This document shows positions 33,777-41,877 of a DNA stretch of 64,000 bases, piece after piece. A program made the translations under genes and the position numbers. The stretch spans positions 186,001 to 250,000 of the forward strand of contig CACFAT010000001.1 of the NCBI GenBank assembly GCA_902564385.1, read 5' to 3'. The notes under the pieces are model-generated. The model was not told where the DNA came from, searched no databases, and saw only the letters and a program-made list of their open reading frames with translations. Origin of the DNA: an uncultured Pelagibacteraceae bacterium. GTDB taxonomy: Bacteria; Pseudomonadota; Alphaproteobacteria; Pelagibacterales; Pelagibacteraceae. How positions within the stretch are numbered: the stretch's first letter is position 1; every line of letters starts with the position of its first letter.

Positions 33777-34133
33777 ATGATTAAAGAAATTTTTACTTGG
33801 TGGAACAAACAAACATTTGGCACAAGGCTAAATACAATTTTGTTTGGAAAATTAGTTGGTAAAGATAATACAGGTAACAAGTATTATGAAAGCAAGTCAG
33901 GAAAAAGATGGGTTATTTATAACGGAGAAGTTGAAGCATCAAAAATACCAAGTGAATGGTACTCTTGGATGCATCATACAGGAAATAAAATTGAAAACAG
34001 TCATGAATTAGACAAATATAGTTGGCAAAAAGAGCATATGCCAAATCAAACGGGAACAGAAAATTCTTATCATCCAAATAAAAATAAAAGTAAAAATGCT
34101 TCAAACAAAAAATATGCTTCTTGGAAAAGCTAA
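33777..34133 (+). CDS. NDUFA12-family protein (complex I accessory/assembly)
   Basis: NDUFA12 is the 17.2-kDa supernumerary subunit of complex I, kept in alphaproteobacteria. The roughly 118-residue protein starts MIKEIFTWWNKQTFGTRLNTILFGKLVGKD and continues GNKYYESKSGKRWVIYNGEVEASKIPSEWYSWMHHTG, the full family core, then the basic Asn/Lys tail NYHPNKNKSKN-like. I start at the ATG at 33777 because a -10 candidate at 33753-33758 would place transcription start near 33765, downstream of the TTG at 33759 that gives six more residues. It overlaps the DUF2155 gene by 38 bp. Confidence 0.88.
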   Translation: MIKEIFTWWNKQTFGTRLNTILFGKLVGKDNTGNKYYESKSGKRWVIYNGEVEASKIPSEWYSWMHHTGNKIENSHELDKYSWQKEHMPNQTGTENSYHPNKNKSKNASNKKYASWKS

Positions 34134-34503
34134 AATTTATATACTTGTTTTTTTTTCTTATTATTTATTAACAATTAACTCCTTAAGTGAAAATCAAACA
34201 AAAACCGAAAAATTTGCAGTTCTAACAATTTTAGATAAAGTAAATTCAAAAAGCGATATAATTGAAATTCAAGTTGGTAAAGAATATAAATTTAAAAATC
34301 TTTCTATAAATATTCTTAAATGCAATAATTCAAAATTTGATGATGATCCAGAGGTTACAGCATATATGCAAGTAAGAGATACAGTTAGTAGAGATGAAAA
34401 TAAAGTTTTTATCTTTAACGACTGGACTTTTGCTTCGTCCCCTTCAATTAGACCTTTTGATCATCCTGTTTATGATATTTGGTTAAAAAAATGCTTTTCC
34501 TAA
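34096..34503 (+). CDS. DUF2155 exported protein
   Basis: This 135-residue protein has a signal peptide (residues about 10-31, KIYILVFFSYYLLTINSLSEN) and a DUF2155 domain: VLTILDKVNSKSDIIEIQVGKEYKFKNLSINILKCNNSKFDDDPE, then the conserved VFIFNDWTFASSPSIRPFDHPVYDIWLKKC at the end. Two cysteines (KCNN and KKC) are conserved in the family and may form a disulfide. It lies directly after the NDUFA12 gene, the usual alphaproteobacterial arrangement. The start at 34096 is inside NDUFA12 in another frame; an ATG at 34114 would be shorter and still export-competent. Function is unknown. It overlaps convergent accC by 4 bp. Confidence 0.85.
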   Translation: MLQTKNMLLGKAKIYILVFFSYYLLTINSLSENQTKTEKFAVLTILDKVNSKSDIIEIQVGKEYKFKNLSINILKCNNSKFDDDPEVTAYMQVRDTVSRDENKVFIFNDWTFASSPSIRPFDHPVYDIWLKKCFS

Positions 34504-35837
34504 AGCAATTTTTCTTTGTCAAGCCAACTTACATTAAAATCTGAATTTAAAAATTTTTCGTGATTTAAAAGTATTTTATGTAAGTCTATTGTTGTTTTAA
34601 TGCCTTCAATAACAAACTCATCAAGAGACCTTCTCATTCTTTGAATGGCTTCAGTTCTGTTCCTCCCATGACATATTACTTTGCAAATCATGCTATCATA
34701 ATATGGAGTTACCTTGTAACCTTGAAATATCGCACCATCTACTCTTGTTCTAAAACCAGAGGGCTGATGACACATAGTAATTTCTCCTGGCGATGGTTGA
34801 AAATTTTTACTTACATCTTCTGCATTAATTCTACACTCAATAGCATGTCCCCTAGGCTTAATATCCTCTTGTTTTAAAGCTGTGTTACCATCGTATGCAA
34901 TCCAGATTTGTTCTTTGATTAAATCTATACCTGTTACAACTTCTGTTACTGGGTGTTCTACTTGTATTCTTGTATTCATTTCTAAAAAATAAAATTTTCC
35001 ATCTTCAAAAATAAATTCTACTGTGCCAGCACCTTCATATCCAATTTGGCTTACCATTTTTACAGTTTTATCAAAGAGGTCATTTCGTATTTTATCATTC
35101 AGTAAAGGACTAGGTGTTTCTTCAATTAATTTCTGGTGTCTTCTTTGAATAGAACAATCTCTTTCATGCAAATGTACTGTTCTGTTTTTTCCAGATAATA
35201 CTTGAACTTCAATATGTCTTGGATTTTGAAAAAATTTCTCAATATATACCTCATCATTACCAAAAAATTTTTTTGCTTCAGTTTTCGCAGTCAAAAATAA
35301 GTTTTCAAATTCTTCTTCTTTTGTAACAACTTTCATTCCTTTTCCACCACCACCTCCTGCAGCTTTTATCAAAACTGGATATCCAATATCTTCACATATT
35401 TTTTTTGCTTCATTAAAATCAGATACACCTCCATCAGATCCTTCAATAACTGGAAGGCCATATTTTTTTGCAATTTTTTTAGCCTCAATTTTGTCTCCCA
35501 TCATTTTTATCAAAGAAGATGATGGACCAATGAATTTAATTTTGTTCTGTTCAAGAATTTTAGCGAATTCATAATTTTCAGATAAAAAACCATATCCCGG
35601 ATGAACAGCTTCAGAACTTGTTAATTCAATAGCTGACATAATAGCTGGAATGTTCAAATAACTATTTGCAGCTTGATGAGGACCTACACATATACTTTCA
35701 TCAGCCAATCGAACGTGCATACTATTTCTGTCAACATCGGAATGAATGGCGACAGTTTGTATACCCCATTCTTTACAGGCTCTAATAACTCTGACGGCTA
35801 TCTCACCTCTATTTGCAACAAGAATTTTTTTGAACAT
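34500..35837 (-). CDS. accC: Acetyl-CoA carboxylase, biotin carboxylase subunit
   Basis: AccC carboxylates the biotin on BCCP using ATP and bicarbonate, the first half-reaction of malonyl-CoA synthesis. The 445-residue ATP-grasp protein starts MFKKILVANRGEIAVRVIRA, has the glycine-rich loop AAGGGGGKGMKVV near residue 160, RHIEVQVLSGKNRTVHLHERDCSIQRRHQKLIEETPSP near 208-245, and EMNTRIQVEHPVTE near 285-300. Length is typical. The accB-accC pair is 2 bp apart and co-transcribed with aroQ. Confidence 0.97.
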   Translation of the reverse strand: MFKKILVANRGEIAVRVIRACKEWGIQTVAIHSDVDRNSMHVRLADESICVGPHQAANSYLNIPAIMSAIELTSSEAVHPGYGFLSENYEFAKILEQNKIKFIGPSSSLIKMMGDKIEAKKIAKKYGLPVIEGSDGGVSDFNEAKKICEDIGYPVLIKAAGGGGGKGMKVVTKEEEFENLFLTAKTEAKKFFGNDEVYIEKFFQNPRHIEVQVLSGKNRTVHLHERDCSIQRRHQKLIEETPSPLLNDKIRNDLFDKTVKMVSQIGYEGAGTVEFIFEDGKFYFLEMNTRIQVEHPVTEVVTGIDLIKEQIWIAYDGNTALKQEDIKPRGHAIECRINAEDVSKNFQPSPGEITMCHQPSGFRTRVDGAIFQGYKVTPYYDSMICKVICHGRNRTEAIQRMRRSLDEFVIEGIKTTIDLHKILLNHEKFLNSDFNVSWLDKEKLL

Positions 35838-35839
35838 TA

Positions 35840-36262
35840 TTACTCAATTATTGCAATGGTATGTCCATATTCAACAGGCTGACCATCTTCAACACAAATT
35901 TTTTTTATTGTACCAGTAATTGGAGAGGGCACATGATTCATTGTTTTCATAGCTTCAACAATCATAATTGTATCACCTTTGTTAATTTTTTTTCCTACCT
36001 CCACAAACTTTTTACCACCTGGTTCTGGTGCTAAATAAGCTGTTCCTATTATAGGTGATGGAACTTCAGTCCCGCTGATATTATCTAGTTTTGTGTTTTC
36101 TGATTTTATTTCTGATTTTATCTCTTTAACAGTTGTTAAATTTGCCCCAGATGATTTTGATACTTTTACTTTTATATCTTTTTCTGTGTATTCTATTTCC
36201 GTAAGATTAAACTCATTTAAATATTCAGTAAGCTCTTTAATTATATTTTTATTTATTTTCAT
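35840..36262 (-). CDS. accB: Acetyl-CoA carboxylase, biotin carboxyl carrier protein
   Basis: BCCP carries biotin between the carboxylase and transferase. The 140-residue protein has a flexible middle (residues 35-60) and a biotinyl domain ending IMIVEAMKTMNHVPSPITGTIKKI, with the biotinylated lysine in EAMKT near residue 107, and the hammerhead thumb SPIIGTAYLAPEPG near 70. It overlaps aroQ by 14 bp and is 2 bp from accC, the standard aroQ-accB-accC order. Confidence 0.97.
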   Translation of the reverse strand: MKINKNIIKELTEYLNEFNLTEIEYTEKDIKVKVSKSSGANLTTVKEIKSEIKSENTKLDNISGTEVPSPIIGTAYLAPEPGGKKFVEVGKKINKGDTIMIVEAMKTMNHVPSPITGTIKKICVEDGQPVEYGHTIAIIE

Positions 36263-36692
36263 TCAACATTTCATGCATAGAATTTATGGCCAAAATATAT
36301 CCATTTATTCCTAATCCACAAATAATTCCTGTGACTACTCCGCTTATTATAGATTTATGACGAAATTCCTCTCTTTTATATATATTTGATATATGAAGTT
36401 CAATTATTTTGCCTTTAAATATATCTAGAGCATCTCTTATTGCAATTGATGTGTGGCTATATCCACCTGCATTAATTATAATTCCATCGAATTCATTTCT
36501 GGCAGTTTGAATAATGTCAACAATTTCCCCTTCAACATTCGATTGTTTCATTTCAAGAGTTAAATTTAATTCTTTTGATTTTTTCTTACAAATATCCTCT
36601 AGGTATTTATAATCTTTGCTACCATATTGTGATTGTTCTCTTTCACCTATTAGATTAAGATTAGGACCATTAATGATTAATATTTTACTCAC
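36249..36692 (-). CDS. aroQ: 3-dehydroquinate dehydratase, type II
   Basis: AroQ dehydrates 3-dehydroquinate in the shikimate pathway to aromatic amino acids. The functional protein is about 147 residues, starting at a GTG (36692): V-SKILIINGPNLNLIGEREQSQYG, with the loop RE and catalytic Tyr, then IIINAGGYSHTSIAIRDAL (catalytic His), ELHISNIYKREEFRHKS and GVVTGIICGLGINGYILAI. The open frame continues 54 codons upstream into a hydrophobic stretch antisense to thiS; that extension is not part of the family. The GTG has an AAGGA Shine-Dalgarno 4 nt upstream. Type II length is normal. The start is 17 bp from divergent thiS (16 bp between start codons). Confidence 0.93.
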   Translation of the reverse strand: MSKILIINGPNLNLIGEREQSQYGSKDYKYLEDICKKKSKELNLTLEMKQSNVEGEIVDIIQTARNEFDGIIINAGGYSHTSIAIRDALDIFKGKIIELHISNIYKREEFRHKSIISGVVTGIICGLGINGYILAINSMHEMLNENK

Positions 36693-36708
36693 GAAATCCT
36701 TATAATCT

Positions 36709-36927
36709 ATGAATATTAAAAATAAAATAAAAATAACTGTAAATGGCAAGCAAATGCAAATAATGCCTAAATTTTCACTGAAGAGCTTGATAACAAAATT
36801 AAAAATGCCACTAAATAAAATAGCTATAGAACTAAACAAAAAAATTATAGACAAAAAAAGAATTTCTAAAATTAAACTAAAAAAAGGAGATAAAATAGAA
36901 ATTGTTCATTTTATTGGTGGTGGATAA
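36709..36927 (+). CDS. thiS: Sulfur carrier protein ThiS
   Basis: ThiS carries sulfur as a C-terminal thiocarboxylate for thiazole synthesis. The 72-residue beta-grasp protein has IKITVNGKQMQI, a hydrophobic core, and ends HFIGGG, with the C-terminal Gly-Gly needed for adenylation and thiocarboxylation (one glycine more than the usual FGGG-free end). It overlaps thiG by one base (TAATG). The start is 17 bp from the divergent aroQ GTG, so its promoter must lie inside aroQ. Confidence 0.9.
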   Translation: MNIKNKIKITVNGKQMQIMPKFSLKSLITKLKMPLNKIAIELNKKIIDKKRISKIKLKKGDKIEIVHFIGGG

Positions 36928-37700
36928 TGATTGACAAAAAATTTAAGATAGCAAATAAAATTTTTAAATCACGCTTAATAGTTGGTACTGGAAAATATAA
37001 AAGTTTCAGTGAATGCGCTAAAGCCATTAAGACTTCTGGTGCAGACATAGTTACAGTTGCAGTTAGAAGGGTAAACATATCTAATAAGAATAAACCTAGA
37101 TTGATGGACTATATTGATCCAAAAAAAATAACATACTTGCCAAATACAGCCGGATGTTTCACTGCAGAAGATGCAATTAGAACTTTAAGATTAGCACGAG
37201 AAATAGGTGGATGGAAATTAGTAAAATTAGAGGTATTGGGTGACAAAAGAAACCTTTTTCCTGAAATGATTGAAACTTTAAGATCTACCGAGCTATTAAC
37301 AAAAGAGGGTTTTAAAGTGATGGTTTATTGTAATGATGATCCATTAATGGCAAAAAGATTAGAAAATGCTGGGGCCGTTGCTATTATGCCGCTTGCAGCA
37401 CCGATTGGATCTGGTCTTGGAATTCAAAACAAAGTTAATATTAAAATTATAAGAAAACAAACAAAATTACCTTTAATTATTGATGCTGGTTTAGGACAGG
37501 CATCTGATGCTAGTATAGCAATGGAATTAGGCTGTGATGGAGTATTAATTAATACAGCAATTGCAAAAGCAAAAAAACCTATTCAAATGGCTGAAGCAAT
37601 GAAACTAGCAGTAATATCGGGTAGAAAATCTTTTTTATCTGGAAGAATTAGTCCTAATTTATTTGGTTCTGCTTCAACAACTAATAAAGGTATTATTTAG
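36927..37700 (+). CDS. thiG: Thiazole synthase ThiG
   Basis: ThiG condenses DXP, dehydroglycine and ThiS-thiocarboxylate to the thiazole phosphate of thiamine. The 257-residue TIM barrel has SRLIVGTGKYKSF near residue 15, VTVAVRRVNI near 45, the Schiff-base lysine region WKLVKLEVLGDKRNLFPE near 92-109, AIMPLAAPIGSGLGIQN near 155, IDAGLGQASDASIAMELG near 190 and [14 protein letters not shown] near 210. The pair thiS-thiG is present without thiC, so pyrimidine synthesis is not encoded here. It overlaps convergent rne by 8 bp. Confidence 0.95.
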   Translation: MIDKKFKIANKIFKSRLIVGTGKYKSFSECAKAIKTSGADIVTVAVRRVNISNKNKPRLMDYIDPKKITYLPNTAGCFTAEDAIRTLRLAREIGGWKLVKLEVLGDKRNLFPEMIETLRSTELLTKEGFKVMVYCNDDPLMAKRLENAGAVAIMPLAAPIGSGLGIQNKVNIKIIRKQTKLPLIIDAGLGQASDASIAMELGCDGVLINTAIAKAKKPIQMAEAMKLAVISGRKSFLSGRISPNLFGSASTTNKGII

Positions 37701-39459
37701 TTTTTTTTTTATAAAATTTTTTTCTAAATTTTCTTTTTTTAAAAATCTTTATGCTTTTATTTTTAATTACTTTATCATCTTTTTTATTTTCAATTTTTAT
37801 AGCCTCAAGTTTCTCAACTTTTTCTATTTTATCTAAAACTTTTTTTGTTTTAGATTTAAATTCAATAATATAATCCTCTAAATTTAGCTCATTATTTGTA
37901 TTTAAATTAATCTTTGCTTTATGTTTTTTTTCGAAATATTTTACAACCTCTTCATAGTGATCTGTTATATGTTTCTCAATTTTGTTATTAATAGTTAGTT
38001 CAACTAATTTAGCATTATGTTCCAATGATTTAATTTCGATTAATTTTAGTATTTTTAACACAAATGTTTCATCTGTTAACTTCATGTGCCATTTCACATT
38101 ACTTTCTCTTAACCTTTGTCTAGACATCTCAAGTAATCCAAAATTACTTATTCTACCAATTTGAATTCTTGCTCTATCATTTCTACACTTTTCTTTTAGT
38201 TTTCTCTCAACTTGTCTTCTATTGTTAAAACTTAACATATCAATAAAATCAATTATGATTAATCCTGATAAATCTCTTATTTTTATTTGTCTTGCAATCT
38301 CTTCAGCAGCTTCTATGTTCGTATCAAAGGCAGTACTTTCAACATTTTTTTGTTTTATAGATTTTCCAGAATTTACGTCTATAGATACTAATGCCTCCGT
38401 TGGATTGATTACTAGATAACCACCTGAAGTTAATTTTACTTCTGTTTCGAAAATTTCAAACAACTTCTTTTCAATATTTTCTTTATAAAATAGTGGTACC
38501 TTATCTCTATATTTTTTTACTTTTTTTAGATGATTTGGCATCATCAACTTTAGATAACTTTTTGTTTTTTGATATCCTTCGTTCCCCTCTACATAAATAT
38601 TTTGAGTATCGTCATCGTACATATCTCTTATACACCTTTTGATTATATCACTTTCTTGATGTATAAGAGATGGAGCTATAGAGTTTAAAGCGTTGTCTTT
38701 TATTTGATCCCAAACTTTAATTAAATTTTTTAAATCATTATCTATTTCATTTTTTGTTTTATTTGATCCTGCAGTTCTTACAATAATTCCCATTTCTTTT
38801 GGAATGGTAATTTCATTTAAAATATTTCTAATTTTTTTTCTTTCTCCAGGATTGAATATTTTTCTAGAAATTCCACCACCTTTTGCTGTGTTCGGCATCA
38901 AAACAATATATTTGCCTGCAATTGATATAAAAGTACTCAACGCCGCTCCTTTTAATCCTCTTTCGTCTTTTAAAACTTGAACTAGTATTACTTGGTTTGG
39001 TTTTATAACTTCTTGAATTTTGTATCTTTTTGAAGGGAATTTTTTTTGAGAAATAAATTTTTCCTTTTCATCTTCTTCTTTTTTCTCTACAGGATCATCA
39101 ATTTTTATTTCCTCTTTACCTTCAAGAATTTTGTCTTCTATATTTTCACTCTCCTTAGATAGCTCTTCTCGAACTTTTTCTTCTTCTTCTTTAATTTTTT
39201 CTAAGTCACTTTGCGGTAATTGATAATAGTCTGATTGAATATCATTAAAGGATAAAAAACCATGCCTTTCTCTTCCAAAGTCAACAAATGCTGCTTGCAG
39301 AGAAGGTTCTATTCTACTTACTTTTCCAAGATATATATTATTCTTAATTAAAGTATTATTTATACTTTCATACTCATAGTCTTCGATATAATTATTATTT
39401 TTAAGAACAACTCTTGTTTCATTGGGATGCGATGCATCGATGTATAAATTTTTTGACAT
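37693..39459 (-). CDS. rne: Ribonuclease E/G family endonuclease
   Basis: RNase E/G cleaves A/U-rich single-stranded RNA in mRNA decay and rRNA/tRNA processing. The 588-residue protein has an S1 domain (IYLGKVSRIEPSLQAAFVDFGRERHGFLSF, residues 42-72) split by a charged insertion of about 75 residues, a 5'-sensor/RNase H part, and the DNase I-like catalytic site with Asp residues in LVSIDVNSGKS and LIIIDFIDM. GLLEMSRQRLRESNV follows, where most family members next show a CPxCxG zinc-link motif; here the sequence goes to KWHMKLTDETFVLKIL without cysteines. The C-terminus is a short Lys/Arg tail with no long scaffold domain, so size lies between RNase G and RNase E. Confidence 0.92.
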   Translation of the reverse strand: MSKNLYIDASHPNETRVVLKNNNYIEDYEYESINNTLIKNNIYLGKVSRIEPSLQAAFVDFGRERHGFLSFNDIQSDYYQLPQSDLEKIKEEEEKVREELSKESENIEDKILEGKEEIKIDDPVEKKEEDEKEKFISQKKFPSKRYKIQEVIKPNQVILVQVLKDERGLKGAALSTFISIAGKYIVLMPNTAKGGGISRKIFNPGERKKIRNILNEITIPKEMGIIVRTAGSNKTKNEIDNDLKNLIKVWDQIKDNALNSIAPSLIHQESDIIKRCIRDMYDDDTQNIYVEGNEGYQKTKSYLKLMMPNHLKKVKKYRDKVPLFYKENIEKKLFEIFETEVKLTSGGYLVINPTEALVSIDVNSGKSIKQKNVESTAFDTNIEAAEEIARQIKIRDLSGLIIIDFIDMLSFNNRRQVERKLKEKCRNDRARIQIGRISNFGLLEMSRQRLRESNVKWHMKLTDETFVLKILKLIEIKSLEHNAKLVELTINNKIEKHITDHYEEVVKYFEKKHKAKINLNTNNELNLEDYIIEFKSKTKKVLDKIEKVEKLEAIKIENKKDDKVIKNKSIKIFKKRKFRKKFYKKKTK

Positions 39460-39540
39460 AATTTTAATGATTTTTTCATAGGTTTGTTTAATAAATTCTG
39501 TGCCTTAACAATAACAAATTCATAAGATATTTAAACTAAA

Positions 39541-41877
39541 ATGCAAAAGATTTTAAAAAGGTTGATAATATTTGGAATATTGTCGTCTCTATTAATTTTA
39601 GCAATAATAATATCTATTCTTTGGACTTATTCTAATAAATTGCCCGATTATAAATATCTTAACAGTTACAAACCTCCTGTTTCAAGCAAGTTATATTCAG
39701 GAGATGGAGTGTTAGTAAGTGACTTTTCTTCAGAAAAAAGAATATTTGTTCCATATGATTCTATATCTCCAAAAGTAATAAATGCTTTTTTATCAGCGGA
39801 GGATAAAAACTTTTTTGATCATCCAGGGGTAGATGCCAAAGGAGTAGTTAGAGCAATCAAAAATAATATATTTAATATAATATACTCAAAAAGATTAGAA
39901 GGAGCTTCTACTATTACCCAACAAGTAGCAAAAAACTTTCTATTAACCAATGAAGTTAGCATTGATAGAAAGATAAAAGAAGCCATACTTGCTTTCAGAA
40001 TTGAACGTGTGCTTTCAAAAAAAAGAATTTTAGAGCTTTATTTAAACCAAATTTATCTAGGAGAAGGTAGTTATGGTATAGCCTCTGCTAGCTTAAGATA
40101 TTTTAATAAACCAATTAGTGAACTAGATTATGGGGAGGCAGCTCTGTTGGCTGCTCTTCCTAAAGCACCAAGTAAATATAATCCTTATAAAAATTATGAA
40201 CTAGCTAAATTTAGAAGAGATTTAGTTTTAAAGAATTTATTGGACAATGGTTTTATTAATCAAAGACAGTATTCAAAATTTATAATTTCAAAAATTAAAT
40301 TAAAAAAAAGAAAAAGAATTTATTTAGAAGATTCAAGATATTATGTCGAAGATGTAAGAAAAGAAGTAATTAATAAGTATGGTTATGATCAAGTTTATAA
40401 GCAAGGCTTCAATATTAAAACTCCCTTAGATTTAGATTTACAAAAAATCGCAACTCAATCATTAAGAAAAGGTCTACAAGAATTTGATAAAAGAAAAGGA
40501 TGGAGGGGACCTTTATCAAATATAAAAAATCATAAAAATTGGAAAGAGGATTTAAAAAAATTATTTTTAGAAAAGTCATTAGGATGGGAACTAGCTGCTG
40601 TTAAAAAAATTGATAAATTTGAAACGGTTATCGAAACACAATATAATAAATTTGGCATTATTAACTTCAACGATATTGATTGGACTAGAAAAAATTTCAA
40701 AGAGTTATTTAAAGAAGGAGACATAATTTATGTAAAAAAAATTGATGAGGGAAATTATAGTTTAAAACAATTACCTATTGCAAATGGGGGTATCGTTGTA
40801 ATGGATCCATATAGTGGTAGAGTTCTAGCACTATCAGGAGGTTTTAGTTTTAAAAAAAGTGAGTTCAACAGAGCCTCTCAGGCTAAACGACAACCTGGGT
40901 CTGCTTTTAAACCTTTTATATATGCTCTTGCATTAGAAAATGATTTCTTACCCACAACACTAGTATTAGATGCGCCGATTGTGTTAGATCAAGGAACTGA
41001 TTTGAAAATGTGGAAACCAGAGAATTATGGTAAAAAATTTTATGGACCATCAACCTTGAGAACTGGTATTGAGAAATCAAGAAATTTAATGACGGTAAGA
41101 ATAGCTCAAGAACTTGGAATTGATAAAATTATTAATTTTTCAAAAAAATTAAATATTTATGAAAGTCCTGATGAATTGATGTCAATATCTTTAGGATCCG
41201 CTGAGACTACTTTGCTAAAAATTACAAGTGCTTATTCTTCATTTTTAAATGGAGGTAAACTGGTTAACCCTATATTGATTGACAGAATTCAAGACAGTGA
41301 AGGAAAAACAATTTTTAATAATGAAAAAAGATATTGTGAAAATTGTGATTCAATTTCTCATAAAGGAAAAAATAACCCAATAATTAAAAGTAAGTATCAA
41401 CAAATTTTTTCACCACAGACTGCCTATCAAATGACCTCAATGTTAAAGGGTGTTATTGAGAGAGGAACTGGAAAAGGTTTGAAAGATTTAAAACTTGAGA
41501 TAGCTGGAAAGACTGGAACAACAAATAAAAATACTGATACTTGGTTTATTGGTTTTACATCCAATTTAGTGGTTGGTGTTTATATTGGTTATGATAGTCC
41601 ACAAAGTTTAGGCAAATTTGAAACAGGATCAAAAACTGCAATGCCAGTATTCAAAGATTTTATAAAAAAAACTGCAAACACATATAATGCAAGACCTTTT
41701 AAAGTTCCAAATAATATAAAAATGATAGTAGTTGATGCAAATACTGGAAAAAAAGTGAACTCCAAGACTACCTTGGCTATTGTTGAATCATTTAAAATAA
41801 GAGATAATAAATCAAATATACAATCAAATAATATTGATAGTAGATTAAATCAAACAAATATATTAAAATTTTATTAA
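39541..41877 (+). CDS. mrcA: Penicillin-binding protein 1A
   Basis: PBP1A is a bifunctional peptidoglycan glycosyltransferase and transpeptidase. The 778-residue protein has one N-terminal helix (residues 8-30), a GT51 domain with SAEDKNFFDHPGVDAKGVVRAI near 90, GASTITQQVAKNF near 120, RKIKEAILAFRIE near 140, and a transpeptidase domain with SxxK in RQPGSAFKPFIYALAL near 455 (SAFK), SRN in EKSRNLMTVRIAQ near 515, and KTG in IAGKTGTTNKNTDTWF near 655. Its stop codon shares a base with the prfB ATG (TAATG). Confidence 0.95.
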   Translation: MQKILKRLIIFGILSSLLILAIIISILWTYSNKLPDYKYLNSYKPPVSSKLYSGDGVLVSDFSSEKRIFVPYDSISPKVINAFLSAEDKNFFDHPGVDAKGVVRAIKNNIFNIIYSKRLEGASTITQQVAKNFLLTNEVSIDRKIKEAILAFRIERVLSKKRILELYLNQIYLGEGSYGIASASLRYFNKPISELDYGEAALLAALPKAPSKYNPYKNYELAKFRRDLVLKNLLDNGFINQRQYSKFIISKIKLKKRKRIYLEDSRYYVEDVRKEVINKYGYDQVYKQGFNIKTPLDLDLQKIATQSLRKGLQEFDKRKGWRGPLSNIKNHKNWKEDLKKLFLEKSLGWELAAVKKIDKFETVIETQYNKFGIINFNDIDWTRKNFKELFKEGDIIYVKKIDEGNYSLKQLPIANGGIVVMDPYSGRVLALSGGFSFKKSEFNRASQAKRQPGSAFKPFIYALALENDFLPTTLVLDAPIVLDQGTDLKMWKPENYGKKFYGPSTLRTGIEKSRNLMTVRIAQELGIDKIINFSKKLNIYESPDELMSISLGSAETTLLKITSAYSSFLNGGKLVNPILIDRIQDSEGKTIFNNEKRYCENCDSISHKGKNNPIIKSKYQQIFSPQTAYQMTSMLKGVIERGTGKGLKDLKLEIAGKTGTTNKNTDTWFIGFTSNLVVGVYIGYDSPQSLGKFETGSKTAMPVFKDFIKKTANTYNARPFKVPNNIKMIVVDANTGKKVNSKTTLAIVESFKIRDNKSNIQSNNIDSRLNQTNILKFY

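Noticed and set aside
36701..36706. TATAAT two bases before the thiS ATG as its promoter
   Set aside because: Transcription would begin inside the coding sequence, and no in-frame start follows that would keep the ThiS fold.
36693..36854. Extension of aroQ by 54 hydrophobic residues upstream
   Set aside because: The added part is antisense to thiS, is not in the family, and a GTG with an AAGGA Shine-Dalgarno gives the standard length.
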